From Clostridia bacterium (GTDB lineage: Bacteria > Bacillota > Clostridia > Christensenellales > Borkfalkiaceae): DNA of 64,000 nucleotides. The notes under the pieces are model-generated. The model was not told the origin of the DNA, did no database searches, and saw only the letters and a list, made by a program, of their open reading frames with translations. Both the position numbers and the translations under genes were made by a program. Of the stretch, positions 20,089 through 27,152 are shown in pieces. Location of the stretch: positions 1-64,000 of the forward strand of contig JAFTWU010000010.1 of NCBI GenBank assembly GCA_017465145.1, in the 5' to 3' direction. Positions within the stretch are counted from its first letter, which is position 1. Every line of letters starts with the position of its first letter.

Positions 20089-21271
20089 ACTTAATATCTC
20101 CTTGTGCCTTAAATAGTGGGGACATTGCGCGTAGTTTTTCCACCGCTTCTTTAACAACGTCTACCGCGTAATCAATTTCTTCTAAAGTGTTGTGTTTGCC
20201 AAATGAAAACCTTATGCTACCGTGCGCTAAGCCTTCGGGAAGTCCTAACGCCATAAGCACGTGAGACGGCTCTAGCGAACCGGACGAACAAGCCGAACCG
20301 GAAGACACCGCTATACCCGCCAAGTCTAAACTGAATAAGATGCTTTCGCCTTCGATAAATCTAAAAGAAAAATCTGCGTTTGCGGGAAGTCTATTTTCCT
20401 TTCTTGGCCCGTTAAGTTTTACGAAAGGAACTTCTGCTAATATTCTATCTATAAACTTATCACGCAAAGAGCAAACGTATTCAAAGTTTTTCTCTCTATC
20501 GCGGTCGGCAATTCTAAACGCTTCGGCAAAACCAACGATTGCGGGAACGTTTGTCGTTCCACCGCGTTTCATTCTTTCTTGATGACCGCCCGTCAATATG
20601 CTTTCAACCTTAACGCCGTTGCGAATATATAGCGCGCCTATGCCTTTAGGTCCGTAAATTTTATGACCACTCATACTCATAAGGTCAACGCCAAGTTCTT
20701 TAACGTCCGTTTTCAATACGCCAGCCGCTTGAACGGCGTCCGTAAACATTAAACTGCCGTTATCGTGCGCTATTTTAGCAATTTCTTTAATAGGCTCGAT
20801 AGTGCCCACTTCGTTATTAGCAAGCATACAGCAAACAAGCGTGGTGTCGGGGCGAATAATGGTTTTTAAGTGTTCTAAATCAACAAAACCTTCTTCGTCA
20901 ACTTTCATATAAGAAATTTCAAAGCCGTCTTTTTCAAGTGCCTTTGCCGTAACAAGCATTGCCGCGTGTTCAATAGGGCTTATAATAACGTGCTTGCCCT
21001 TATTTGCGTTAGCGCGTGCAACACCGCGTAGCGCCCAGTTATCCGCTTCAGTACCGCCCGAAGTAAAGTATAATTCGTTGGGCTTGCAGTTTATAATTTT
21101 CGCTATGCTATCCCTTGCTTCGTCTACCGCTTTAACGGCTTCTCTACCGAACATATGTTGACTGTTGGCGTTGCCGAAAATTTGGGTAAAGTAGGGCGAC
21201 ATCTTGTCAAACGCTTCTTTGCACAAGGGGGTAGTAGCCGCGTGGTCAAAGTAAATTGGGGTTTTTACCAT
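20081..21271 (-). CDS. iscS: Cysteine desulfurase, IscS/NifS class
   Basis: A 396-residue PLP enzyme that takes sulfur from cysteine and passes it to the scaffold encoded next. The PLP lysine lies in S-M-S-G-H-K-I-Y-G-P-K-G near residue 205 and the catalytic cysteine in S-S-G-S-A-C-S-S-G-S near 320, the long mobile-loop form of class I. Middle gene of an Rrf2 regulator-iscS-iscU operon; ACGGAGAA precedes the start. Confidence 0.95.
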   Translation of the reverse strand: MVKTPIYFDHAATTPLCKEAFDKMSPYFTQIFGNANSQHMFGREAVKAVDEARDSIAKIINCKPNELYFTSGGTEADNWALRGVARANANKGKHVIISPIEHAAMLVTAKALEKDGFEISYMKVDEEGFVDLEHLKTIIRPDTTLVCCMLANNEVGTIEPIKEIAKIAHDNGSLMFTDAVQAAGVLKTDVKELGVDLMSMSGHKIYGPKGIGALYIRNGVKVESILTGGHQERMKRGGTTNVPAIVGFAEAFRIADRDREKNFEYVCSLRDKFIDRILAEVPFVKLNGPRKENRLPANADFSFRFIEGESILFSLDLAGIAVSSGSACSSGSLEPSHVLMALGLPEGLAHGSIRFSFGKHNTLEEIDYAVDVVKEAVEKLRAMSPLFKAQGDIKYV

Positions 21272-21315
21272 AATCTTCTCCGTAAAAAACGTTAAGTAAA
21301 AAATTTTTAAGATTT

Positions 21316-21720
21316 TTAAGAACGGATTTCACCGTTTAACATTTGCTCTAAATTCATACCGTCTAAAACGGCGTTAATCGAAGAGTAAAGTTTGCGCCAT
21401 ACGGCAGCGGAAGGACAACACTTGCACTTGCCGTCACTTGAAACGCATTCAATAATTTCCATATCGTTTTCAAGCGCGCGAACGATTTCGCCTATCGAAA
21501 CGTCTTTTGGGGGTTTAGCAAGCGAATAACCGCCCGTTGCCCCACGCGTTGCCGTAACGATACCGCGCTTTGAAAGGGTGCGCATAATTTGTTCTAGGTA
21601 TTTGCCAGAAACTTGCATATGGCTCTCTAACGTGCTTGCCGAAACTTGATTATCGGGATAGTTTTTGCCAAGAATATGGCACGCTATAAGCCCGTAATGA
21701 GTTTTTGATGAAAGTTTCAT
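21316..21720 (-). CDS. Rrf2 family transcriptional regulator, IscR-like
   Basis: A 134-residue winged-helix regulator. HTH about residues 27-60, including the T-R-G-A-T-G-G-Y wing typical of Rrf2. Cys92, Cys99, Cys101 and Cys102 lie at the place where IscR binds its [2Fe-2S] cluster, so an Fe-S sensing role is likely; the spacing differs somewhat from E. coli IscR. First gene of the isc operon and probably autoregulatory through the 11+7+11 palindrome that covers its transcription start. AAAGGTG before the ATG at 21720 sets the start. Confidence 0.88.
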   Translation of the reverse strand: MKLSSKTHYGLIACHILGKNYPDNQVSASTLESHMQVSGKYLEQIMRTLSKRGIVTATRGATGGYSLAKPPKDVSIGEIVRALENDMEIIECVSSDGKCKCCPSAAVWRKLYSSINAVLDGMNLEQMLNGEIRS

Positions 21721-21746
21721 TTTAACACCTTTTGACTTTACCTTTC

Positions 21747-21775
21747 TTAATTGCAACCTTTTTAGTTGCAATTAA
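21747..21775 (-). promoter_or_regulatory. Palindromic operator of the isc operon
   Basis: A perfect inverted repeat TTAATTGCAAC - 7 bases - GTTGCAATTAA, placed immediately downstream of the -10 element so that it spans the expected start of transcription. Its position and symmetry fit binding by the dimeric Rrf2 regulator encoded next. Confidence 0.75.
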
Positions 21776-21804
21776 ATTATATTCCTATTATGCCCATATG
21801 TCAA
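21776..21804 (-). promoter_or_regulatory. Promoter of the isc operon
   Basis: Minus-strand TTGACA (21799-21804), 17-base spacer, TATAAT (21776-21781): full consensus match, as expected for a gene held in check by a repressor. Confidence 0.85.
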
Positions 21805-21827
21805 ACGAATTATAGGGAAAAAATAAA

Positions 21828-21851
21828 AGTCCGTAAACTTTTTTACGGACT
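21828..21851 (-). terminator. Terminator after the 110-residue SAP/Rho_N-like gene
   Basis: AGTCCGTAAA / TTTACGGACT arms, 20 bases beyond the stop codon at 21872. Confidence 0.7.
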
Positions 21852-21871
21852 ATTAAATATACGATTATACA

Positions 21872-22204
21872 CTAGATTAAATCTTGCAATATTTCATATA
21901 TTTCTGTAAGTATTTTTATCGCCTTATTTACCTTATTTTTAAGGTCTTTCTTTTTTCTATTAAACTCTTTTACGTCATTATCACTAACAGTAGGGCTGAA
22001 AGAGAGCATATCCTTTCTGCGCCTACCACGATTTGAAAAATGTGGCGACTTTTCTCCCCTTTCAACTGCAATAATTTCCTTTATTAGTTGTTCTTTTTTT
22101 AATGTACTTGGCGCTTTTACCCCTATGCGCGCACCTAAAACCCTTAGGTCGTGCAAATTGAGTTTGTTATAATTTTCTTGATAACTAAAACACGATTTAT
22201 TCAT
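21872..22204 (-). CDS. Small basic protein with SAP/Rho_N-like motif, unrecognised
   Basis: A 110-residue protein of unknown function. Residues about 16-48 (L-H-D-L-R-V-L-G-A-R-I-G-V-K-A-P then L-K-K-E-Q-L-I-K-E-I) resemble the helix-extended-helix nucleic-acid-binding motif shared by SAP and Rho N-terminal domains. A basic R-G-R-R-R-K patch follows near 60, and the C-terminal 40 residues are a probable coiled coil. Divergent from an XRE regulator, with a consensus promoter whose spacer is an operator-like palindrome, so it is probably repressed by that regulator. No Shine-Dalgarno sequence is obvious. Confidence 0.6.
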   Translation of the reverse strand: MNKSCFSYQENYNKLNLHDLRVLGARIGVKAPSTLKKEQLIKEIIAVERGEKSPHFSNRGRRRKDMLSFSPTVSDNDVKEFNRKKKDLKNKVNKAIKILTEIYEILQDLI

Positions 22205-22211
22205 TATATTG

Positions 22212-22226
22212 TTCTATATGGCAGAA
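22212..22226. promoter_or_regulatory. XRE operator-like site 1
   Basis: TTCTAT-ATG-GCAGAA, one base off the palindrome of sites 2 and 3. Lies between the expected transcription start and the start codon of the minus-strand gene. Confidence 0.55.
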
Positions 22227-22234
22227 TTTTATTT

Positions 22235-22263
22235 ATTATAGTTCTATGTTATAGAATTGTCAA
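22235..22263 (-). promoter_or_regulatory. Promoter with embedded operator (site 2)
   Basis: Minus-strand TTGACA (22258-22263), 17-base spacer and TATAAT (22235-22240). The spacer contains the perfect palindrome TTCTAT-GTT-ATAGAA (22242-22256), so a bound repressor would exclude RNA polymerase. Confidence 0.8.
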
Positions 22264-22291
22264 GTATTTTTTATTCTATCGTGGCAAACTA

Positions 22292-22306
22292 TTCTATATG
22301 ATAGAA
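22292..22306. promoter_or_regulatory. XRE operator-like site 3 overlapping a start codon
   Basis: TTCTAT-ATG-ATAGAA, a perfect palindrome whose central ATG is the proposed start codon of the XRE gene (22298). A lone half site TTCTAT also occurs at 22274-22279. Confidence 0.6.
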
Positions 22307-22630
22307 ATTTGTGATAGATTAATTAAATTAAGAAAAGAAGTTGGAGCTAAACAAAAAGACGTTGCGAACGCTCTACACATTGCACCCAATACCTTATGTC
22401 AATTTGAAAAGGGTATTGCCAAACCTAGTATCGAAGTACTTTGTGCTCTTGCAGATTACTATTCGGTTTCTTTAGATTATCTTTTGGGTAGGGCTGACGA
22501 CCAAGGCGTTATCAATCTTTACGCTGACCTATCGCCTGAAGAGGCTGACCTTTTAACCAACTACCGTGCAAGTAGTAAAGAACAGCGCAATGCTTTACTT
22601 ACTACTGCCCGCTCTTTTGCAACGAAATAA
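22298..22630 (+). CDS. XRE-family transcriptional regulator 1
   Basis: A 110-residue protein with a Cro/C1-type HTH (about residues 6-62: L-I-K-L-R-K-E ... Q-K-D-V-A-N-A-L ... P-S-I-E-V-L ... S-L-D-Y-L-L-G). It is followed by a 36-residue helical tail, probably for dimerisation. The ATG at 22298 is chosen because the HTH begins there; it has no Shine-Dalgarno sequence and sits inside an operator-like palindrome, implying autoregulation. The tail is identical to that of the next gene. Confidence 0.85.
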   Translation: MIEICDRLIKLRKEVGAKQKDVANALHIAPNTLCQFEKGIAKPSIEVLCALADYYSVSLDYLLGRADDQGVINLYADLSPEEADLLTNYRASSKEQRNALLTTARSFATK

Positions 22631-22634
22631 TTAA
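22522..22634 (+). repeat. 113-base near-identical segment, copy 1
   Basis: Encodes the C-terminal tail of XRE regulator 1 and matches 22858-22970 with three mismatches, all synonymous. Confidence 0.9.
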
Positions 22635-22648
22635 CAATTTGAATTATT

Positions 22649-22966
22649 ATGAAACTAAAAGAATTGCGTAAAGAAATTGGAATAACGCAAAAAGAATTAG
22701 CCGATAAAATTGGTGTTATGCATTATAACGTGCGCGACTGGGAAAGTGGCAAAGCAGAACCAAGCATTGAAATGCTTATTAAAATTTCTAGGTTGTTTGA
22801 AGTTAGCGTGGACTATCTAATTGGCAATAGCGATGACCAAGGAATAATTAACGTATGCGCTGACCTATCGCCTGAAGAGGCTGACCTTTTAACCAACTAT
22901 CGTGCAAGTAGTAAAGAACAGCGCAATGCTTTACTTACTACCGCGCGCTCTTTTGCAACGAAATAA
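22649..22966 (+). CDS. XRE-family transcriptional regulator 2 (tandem paralog)
   Basis: A 105-residue protein with a Cro/C1-type HTH (about residues 4-58) that differs substantially from its neighbour, especially in the recognition helix (H-Y-N-V-R-D-W-E versus P-N-T-L-C-Q-F-E). Its last 35 residues are identical to those of regulator 1, and the DNA there differs at only three synonymous sites. It begins 18 bases after the first gene and probably shares its transcript. Different DNA specificity with a common dimerisation tail would allow heterodimers. Confidence 0.83.
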   Translation: MKLKELRKEIGITQKELADKIGVMHYNVRDWESGKAEPSIEMLIKISRLFEVSVDYLIGNSDDQGIINVCADLSPEEADLLTNYRASSKEQRNALLTTARSFATK

Positions 22967-22970
22967 TTAA
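22858..22970 (+). repeat. 113-base near-identical segment, copy 2
   Basis: Second copy of the tail-coding segment, 336 bases downstream of copy 1. Confidence 0.9.
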
Positions 22971-22982
22971 TATTATGTTTTT

Positions 22983-23010
22983 AACGCGCCCCGCAAAAGC
23001 GGGGCGCGTT
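22983..23010. terminator. Bidirectional terminator between XRE2 and the Myb-like gene
   Basis: AACGCGCCCCGC / GCGGGGCGCGTT perfect 12-base arms, tetraloop AAAA; convergent genes on each side. Confidence 0.85.
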
Positions 23011-23018
23011 TACTTTTT

Positions 23019-23735
23019 TTAATTTATTTTATTTTTGTAACTAGCCGTTTTTACACCCTTAAAATACTTAACTGTGGCGGGGGTTACGTCCGCTTGCAAA
23101 AGATTGTTAAGGCGCAAATTCTCCATTTCTAAAAAGGCAACGCGGTCTTTTAGATATTTATTTTCTCTGCGGAATTTTTCACTTACTCTATAAAAAAGCC
23201 CGTCTATTTCACGCTTTAATCTATCAAACTGAACTTCGGTAATTTGCGAATCTTTTTGGGTGGGTAAAACCTTGTTAATCTCTAGCGTTTTGCCGTCTGT
23301 TTCCGCGTTGATTTCCGCCACCATATTAACGATTTTATCGGGTGATTTTTTAACTAGGTTGCGGAATTTGTTTTGATAGCGTAGCGCGGTTTTTTGGTCG
23401 CCAAGGGCTAAATCGAAAATGGCTTTTCTAACCGATTTACCCTGTTTTTTTGCCGTTAAAACCTTTCTTAAAAGCCACGTTTCTTGCTCATTGTTAAACT
23501 CTTCTATTTCGCCAACTTCAATAGGTTTTCCGCCTAGATAAGTTTTACAAAGTTGCTTATCCTTTTTGCTTAATTTTGCAAGTGCGTAGTAAAGATTTCT
23601 TACCGTACCCTTTGCCTTGCCGTTAATGGTGGCAAATTCTTCAAACACGCTTGATAAACTTTTTTCTCCCCTATCCTTAATAAACTGTGCTAAAGCGATA
23701 AGGTCGCTTTCTTTATAACCGTAAACTTTTTCCAT
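23019..23735 (-). CDS. Putative DNA-binding protein with tandem Myb/SANT-like helices and coiled coil
   Basis: A 238-residue basic protein that I cannot place confidently. Residues about 8-55 and 85-135 each look like a three-helix bundle ending in a basic recognition-like helix (K-G-T-V-R-N-L-Y-Y-A-L and Q-K-T-A-L-R-Y-Q-N-K-F-R). Residues about 165-215 are a heptad-rich coiled coil containing L-K-D-R-V-A-F-L-E-M-E. The architecture recalls RsfA-like prespore regulators of spore formers, but the resemblance is only of layout. GGAGAA precedes the start; divergent from the next gene. Confidence 0.55.
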   Translation of the reverse strand: MEKVYGYKESDLIALAQFIKDRGEKSLSSVFEEFATINGKAKGTVRNLYYALAKLSKKDKQLCKTYLGGKPIEVGEIEEFNNEQETWLLRKVLTAKKQGKSVRKAIFDLALGDQKTALRYQNKFRNLVKKSPDKIVNMVAEINAETDGKTLEINKVLPTQKDSQITEVQFDRLKREIDGLFYRVSEKFRRENKYLKDRVAFLEMENLRLNNLLQADVTPATVKYFKGVKTASYKNKIN

Positions 23736-23805
23736 AAAATTCTCCTTAATTTTTATACGATTATTAACATATTAAAATTAAAATATACATACTGTTTAAA
23801 TTAAG

Positions 23806-24762
23806 ATGAATTTATTTTTTTCTTCTAGTTATCCCGCGGTATTAAAGGTTAACGGGCTTTATATCTGCACGTTAAACGACGGCGTTTTTAACTATTCTTG
23901 TGATAATTTTAATATCAACAAGCCCCCTTTTATTGAAATATGCCCCCTTGCGCCTTGCGAAAACTATATTTGCTTTTTCCCTGATTCTAGTTATATAAAC
24001 AATCCGTCATCAAGCGTAGTGGTTGCAGACCTTAAGGGCGGATATCATTTTAAGTTTAATAAAAGTTATTCGGGCGGGGAATTTGCCGTTATAAATCAAA
24101 CGCGTTTAAGCGACGGGTTAGTTACCGTTTTTAACGAAAACGGCAAGAAAATTTCTATTGAAACTCCTTACGATTTTTATATAGAAAACCTTTATTTTGA
24201 CTTTACTTTGGTTAACTTTTACCGCCCCGAATATTATAACGGAAAACTGCTATTTATTGAATTTTGCGGTGATAATAAATGTGTTGCAGTTTACAATTTA
24301 TGCGACAAAATTAGACCTATTTTTATGCGCCAAGTTGCCGATTTTTCTATTGACGACGGCTTTATTACAACGGAAAACTACCTTGATATTGCCAAGCACT
24401 CCGTTCAAACGACTTGGCAATTTGACGGCGAAAATTTTACCGTAAAAGACAAGGTTGTATCTTGCGATAAAGATTTTAACCGCATAAACTTTTGCGACAA
24501 GGTTATCCCCTATGCTTTTTTAGAAAGTTATCTTGTCGGCGGTGAATATAAAGACTATTTATGCGAAAGCATTAAGGAAAACACAACCGCGCTATCTAGT
24601 TATTTAGGGGACTTTATAGGGGTTATGCCCCCGCCACCCTTTAGAGATATTAACGACGTTGGCGTAATCTATCCCGTAAAAAAGAACTACTATCAAGTAT
24701 CATATTTTAAGTTTAGCGTAGAAAATGGACTTATATTAAACCTTAAAAAACTTGATGAGTAA
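23806..24762 (+). CDS. Hypothetical protein, beta-rich, unrecognised
   Basis: A 318-residue protein without signal peptide or membrane segment. It is rich in Phe, Tyr, Asn and Asp with many short hydrophobic-aromatic strands (for example L-K-G-G-Y-H-F-K-F-N, L-Y-F-D-F-T-L-V-N-F-Y), suggesting a beta-propeller or beta-sandwich fold. A short P-P-P-P segment lies near residue 276. I recognise no family. Divergent from the Myb-like gene with only 70 A+T-rich bases between; no clear ribosome binding site. Codon pattern resembles neighbours, so it is not obviously foreign. Confidence 0.6.
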   Translation: MNLFFSSSYPAVLKVNGLYICTLNDGVFNYSCDNFNINKPPFIEICPLAPCENYICFFPDSSYINNPSSSVVVADLKGGYHFKFNKSYSGGEFAVINQTRLSDGLVTVFNENGKKISIETPYDFYIENLYFDFTLVNFYRPEYYNGKLLFIEFCGDNKCVAVYNLCDKIRPIFMRQVADFSIDDGFITTENYLDIAKHSVQTTWQFDGENFTVKDKVVSCDKDFNRINFCDKVIPYAFLESYLVGGEYKDYLCESIKENTTALSSYLGDFIGVMPPPPFRDINDVGVIYPVKKNYYQVSYFKFSVENGLILNLKKLDE

Positions 24763-24799
24763 ACTTTACGCGCTCTATACATAAAAAATTTTAAAATAA

Positions 24800-24825
24800 A
24801 AACGACCTAGAAACCTAGGTCGTTT
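24800..24825. terminator. Bidirectional terminator after the 318-residue hypothetical
   Basis: AAACGACCTAG / CTAGGTCGTTT perfect arms between convergent genes. Confidence 0.82.
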
Positions 24826-24847
24826 AGTTTATATTTACAAATTAAAA

Positions 24848-25714
24848 TTATTTAACGGTGATAGACTTAATCATTGCCTTAACGTTGCCGTCTACTGCGG
24901 TATTAGGAACTCTAATAGTGCGCTTGTTGTAAGAAACAAGTTGTTGCCCTTCTGCAACGAAAATATCGGGGTCGTTTTCGTTAAATTCGTCAGCGGAAAC
25001 GATATGAGCAGTCAAACCGTAATCGTTATTAACTTGGGTAGCATCGTAAGTACCGGTGTAATAAACAACGTATTCGTCGTAGTGGTTAGAGTTAGAAAGC
25101 AAGCCGTCGATAGCGTTTAATGCGGTTACGTTATTAGCGTTTTCTAAATCGATTTGCGCAAAGATGCAGAAATATCCGTCGTATGAAGGAATTTCGGTAA
25201 CGGGCATATACCAAGTTGCTCTGCCAGAATACATAGCGTTGCTGGTGGTCTTATAAGTAGATGAGTCGTTAGCAAAATATGAACGCCATAAACCGATAGC
25301 ACCCTTAACGTTTGTAAGGTTAGAACCCTTTACGCCACCGTAGGTAAATTCTGCTTTGTCAAGCGTGGGTTTAATTGCGTTAAGTTCAATTTCGCCGTCT
25401 ACCATTTTATAATCGCCAACCATAATTTGCGAAGTTTGACCGTCTACTTTATAAAAGAAAGTATCGTTATAATAACCTTCGTTAATATAGTTGATGATTG
25501 CACCGCAAGTTTTGGGCGCAAGGTGACGATATAAATCTACCGTTAAAGTAACTTCTTCATCAGTATAAAATTCGCCTTCAGTAGAATTGTAAAGTTGAAC
25601 TTTAACTTCTACTTGAACGATATCTTCGCCCGTGCAAGCCGTGAAAGAAAAGCAAGCAACCGTTGCCATTATAACGGCGATTACGGACACGAAAATTTTC
25701 CAAAGTCTTTTCAT
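24848..25714 (-). CDS. Cyclophilin-like peptidyl-prolyl isomerase lipoprotein
   Basis: A 288-residue exported protein. The signal peptide ends in the lipobox-like S-F-T-A-C (Cys27). The remainder follows the cyclophilin plan: L-A-P-K-T-C-G-A-I-I-N-Y-I near 67-80 and G-Y-Y-N-D-T-F-F-Y-K-V after it correspond to the A-P-x-x-x-x-N-F and Y-x-x-x-x-F-H-R strands, although the catalytic F-H-R arginine is replaced (F-Y-K). It may therefore be a weak isomerase or a binding protein for exported proteins. GGAGAT before the ATG at 25714 decides the start. Confidence 0.75.
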   Translation of the reverse strand: MKRLWKIFVSVIAVIMATVACFSFTACTGEDIVQVEVKVQLYNSTEGEFYTDEEVTLTVDLYRHLAPKTCGAIINYINEGYYNDTFFYKVDGQTSQIMVGDYKMVDGEIELNAIKPTLDKAEFTYGGVKGSNLTNVKGAIGLWRSYFANDSSTYKTTSNAMYSGRATWYMPVTEIPSYDGYFCIFAQIDLENANNVTALNAIDGLLSNSNHYDEYVVYYTGTYDATQVNNDYGLTAHIVSADEFNENDPDIFVAEGQQLVSYNKRTIRVPNTAVDGNVKAMIKSITVK

Positions 25715-25744
25715 AAATATCTCCATAAGTTGATTAACACATAT

Positions 25745-25773
25745 ATTTTACAGTTATTTTGCCCGTTTGTCAA
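25745..25773 (-). promoter_or_regulatory. Promoter of the cyclophilin-like gene
   Basis: Minus-strand TTGACA (25768-25773), 17-base spacer, TAAAAT (25745-25750). Confidence 0.7.
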
Positions 25774-25924
25774 TAAAACTATATATTTTGTGGGCGTTTT
25801 TTGTTAACAGTTGTTAAATCTTTTAACTTTTATGGTCGAAAATGCTGATATAATCCACTTAAGTAACGGCTTAACTCTTTTAAACGTCTGTTTGCTACGC
25901 TAAAAATAAGTTAAAAGAAAAATA

Positions 25925-25952
25925 AAAACGGACGAAAAAATTCGTCCGTTTT
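25925..25952 (-). terminator. Terminator after rplL
   Basis: AAAACGGACGAA / TTCGTCCGTTTT perfect arms with an AAAA loop, 26 bases beyond the rplL stop; closes the ribosomal operon before any rpoB. Confidence 0.85.
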
Positions 25953-25977
25953 AATTCTTATTGGTAGTAGCTAAAAA

Positions 25978-26352
25978 TTATTCAGCAACAACTTCTGCGC
26001 CAGCTTCCTTGAACTTAGCAATCATAGCGTCAGCGTCTTCCTTGCTAACTGCATCCTTAATGGTTGCGCCGTCAACAGCAAGAGCCTTAGATTCGATAAG
26101 ACCAAGACCGGTAACGTCCTTGATAACTTTGATAACGCCGATTTTGTTAGCGCCAACAGCCTTAAGAACAACCTTGAATTCAGTCTTTTCTTCAACTGCA
26201 GGAGCAGCTTCAGCAGCTGCAGGAGCAGCAGCAACAGCTACGGGAGCAGCAGCGCTTACGCCGAATTCTTCTTCTAATGCCTTAACGAGTTCGTTAAGTT
26301 CTAAAACCGTCATACCTTTAACTTCTTCAATAAACTTTTGAATGTCTGCCAT
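25978..26352 (-). CDS. rplL: 50S ribosomal protein L7/L12
   Basis: A 124-residue stalk protein. N-terminal dimerisation helices (about 1-35), an Ala/Pro-rich hinge (36-55) and the conserved C-terminal factor-binding domain with K-x-x-V-I-K-x-V-R/K-D-V-T-G-L-G-L-x-E-S/A-K (about 68-90) are clear. It follows rplJ by 66 bases with GGAGG as ribosome binding site. It is the last gene of the unit. Confidence 0.97.
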   Translation of the reverse strand: MADIQKFIEEVKGMTVLELNELVKALEEEFGVSAAAPVAVAAAPAAAEAAPAVEEKTEFKVVLKAVGANKIGVIKVIKDVTGLGLIESKALAVDGATIKDAVSKEDADAMIAKFKEAGAEVVAE

Positions 26353-26418
26353 TTTAAATTTCCTCCAAAAAATACTTAATATGTTTTAATTTTTTTAATT
26401 TTTGTTTTTCGTTATTAA

Positions 26419-26943
26419 CTACTGAGCCTTCTTTTCAGCCACAGCGTTGAGTGCAATAACCAAACTTCTGGGCATTGCGGAAAGCACACCAACGAACTTG
26501 GAAATAGGTGCTTGTAACGAACCAAGCATCTTTGCGATAAGTTCGGGTTTCGAAGGCATAGATGCAAGACCTTTTACGCCGTCTGCGTCAACTCTAACGC
26601 CGTCAACGTATGCGCTCTTTACAGCAACCTTCTTGTCATACTTCTTAACAGCTTCAATAATAACTTTAGCTGCACCAGTTTCGTCTGCACCGAACGCTAC
26701 TGAAGTAGGACCGTTCAAGTCTGCGTCGAAATCGGTTACGCCAAGGTCGTTAAATGCACGTCTGATAAGAGTGTTTTTCAAAACTTTGTATTCAACGTTG
26801 TTCTTTCTGAATTCGCGACGGAGTTCGGTATCTTCTGCAACGGTAAGACCGGTGAATGATACGAAAACAACTGAATTAGAGTTTTGAATTTTTTCTTTAA
26901 TTTCTTCAACTACCAATTTTTTTGCTTCAAAATTTGCCGACAT
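26419..26943 (-). CDS. rplJ: 50S ribosomal protein L10
   Basis: A 174-residue protein that anchors L7/L12 to 23S rRNA. The N-terminal rRNA-binding domain shows F-x-G-L-T-V-A-x-x-x-x-L-R-R-x-F-R and the K-N-T-L-x-R-R-A block; the C-terminal helix carries L7/L12. Its own promoter and an L10 leader with attenuator lie directly upstream, so the L10-L7/L12 complex probably controls expression by feedback. Confidence 0.96.
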   Translation of the reverse strand: MSANFEAKKLVVEEIKEKIQNSNSVVFVSFTGLTVAEDTELRREFRKNNVEYKVLKNTLIRRAFNDLGVTDFDADLNGPTSVAFGADETGAAKVIIEAVKKYDKKVAVKSAYVDGVRVDADGVKGLASMPSKPELIAKMLGSLQAPISKFVGVLSAMPRSLVIALNAVAEKKAQ

Positions 26944-26959
26944 GTTTTACCTCCTTTTG

Positions 26960-27110
26960 AGTTTGAAAAAAGCCCTTGCACCAAAACGGATGCAAGGGCA
27001 TAATAACCTTAAAACTAAAGTTAATAAAATGCTTACTAAAGCTTCCGCCTCGGTTGGTCCGCATCACTTAAGTAATGCAAGTTAACACCTACTGTCTTGG
27101 GCTATTAAGT
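26960..27110 (-). promoter_or_regulatory. L10 leader (ribosomal protein autoregulatory RNA)
   Basis: On the minus strand the leader contains CCAAGACAGTAGGTG followed by the CCAACCGAGGCGGAAGC segment, recognisable as the Firmicutes L10 leader that binds the L10-(L12)4 complex. It ends in a terminator hairpin (26965-26999) upstream of rplJ. Confidence 0.85.
26965..26999 (-). terminator. Attenuator hairpin of the L10 leader
   Basis: GCCCTTGCA / TGCAAGGGC arms, followed on the minus strand by a TTTTTT tract before the rplJ ribosome binding site. Confidence 0.85.
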
Positions 27111-27122
27111 TTTTACTTGTTG

Positions 27123-27152
27123 ATTATAACACCACTAAAGAGTGATTGTCAA
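27123..27152 (-). promoter_or_regulatory. Promoter of rplJ-rplL
   Basis: Minus-strand TTGACA (27147-27152), 18-base spacer, TATAAT (27123-27128), beginning immediately after the rplA stop codon. Confidence 0.82.
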
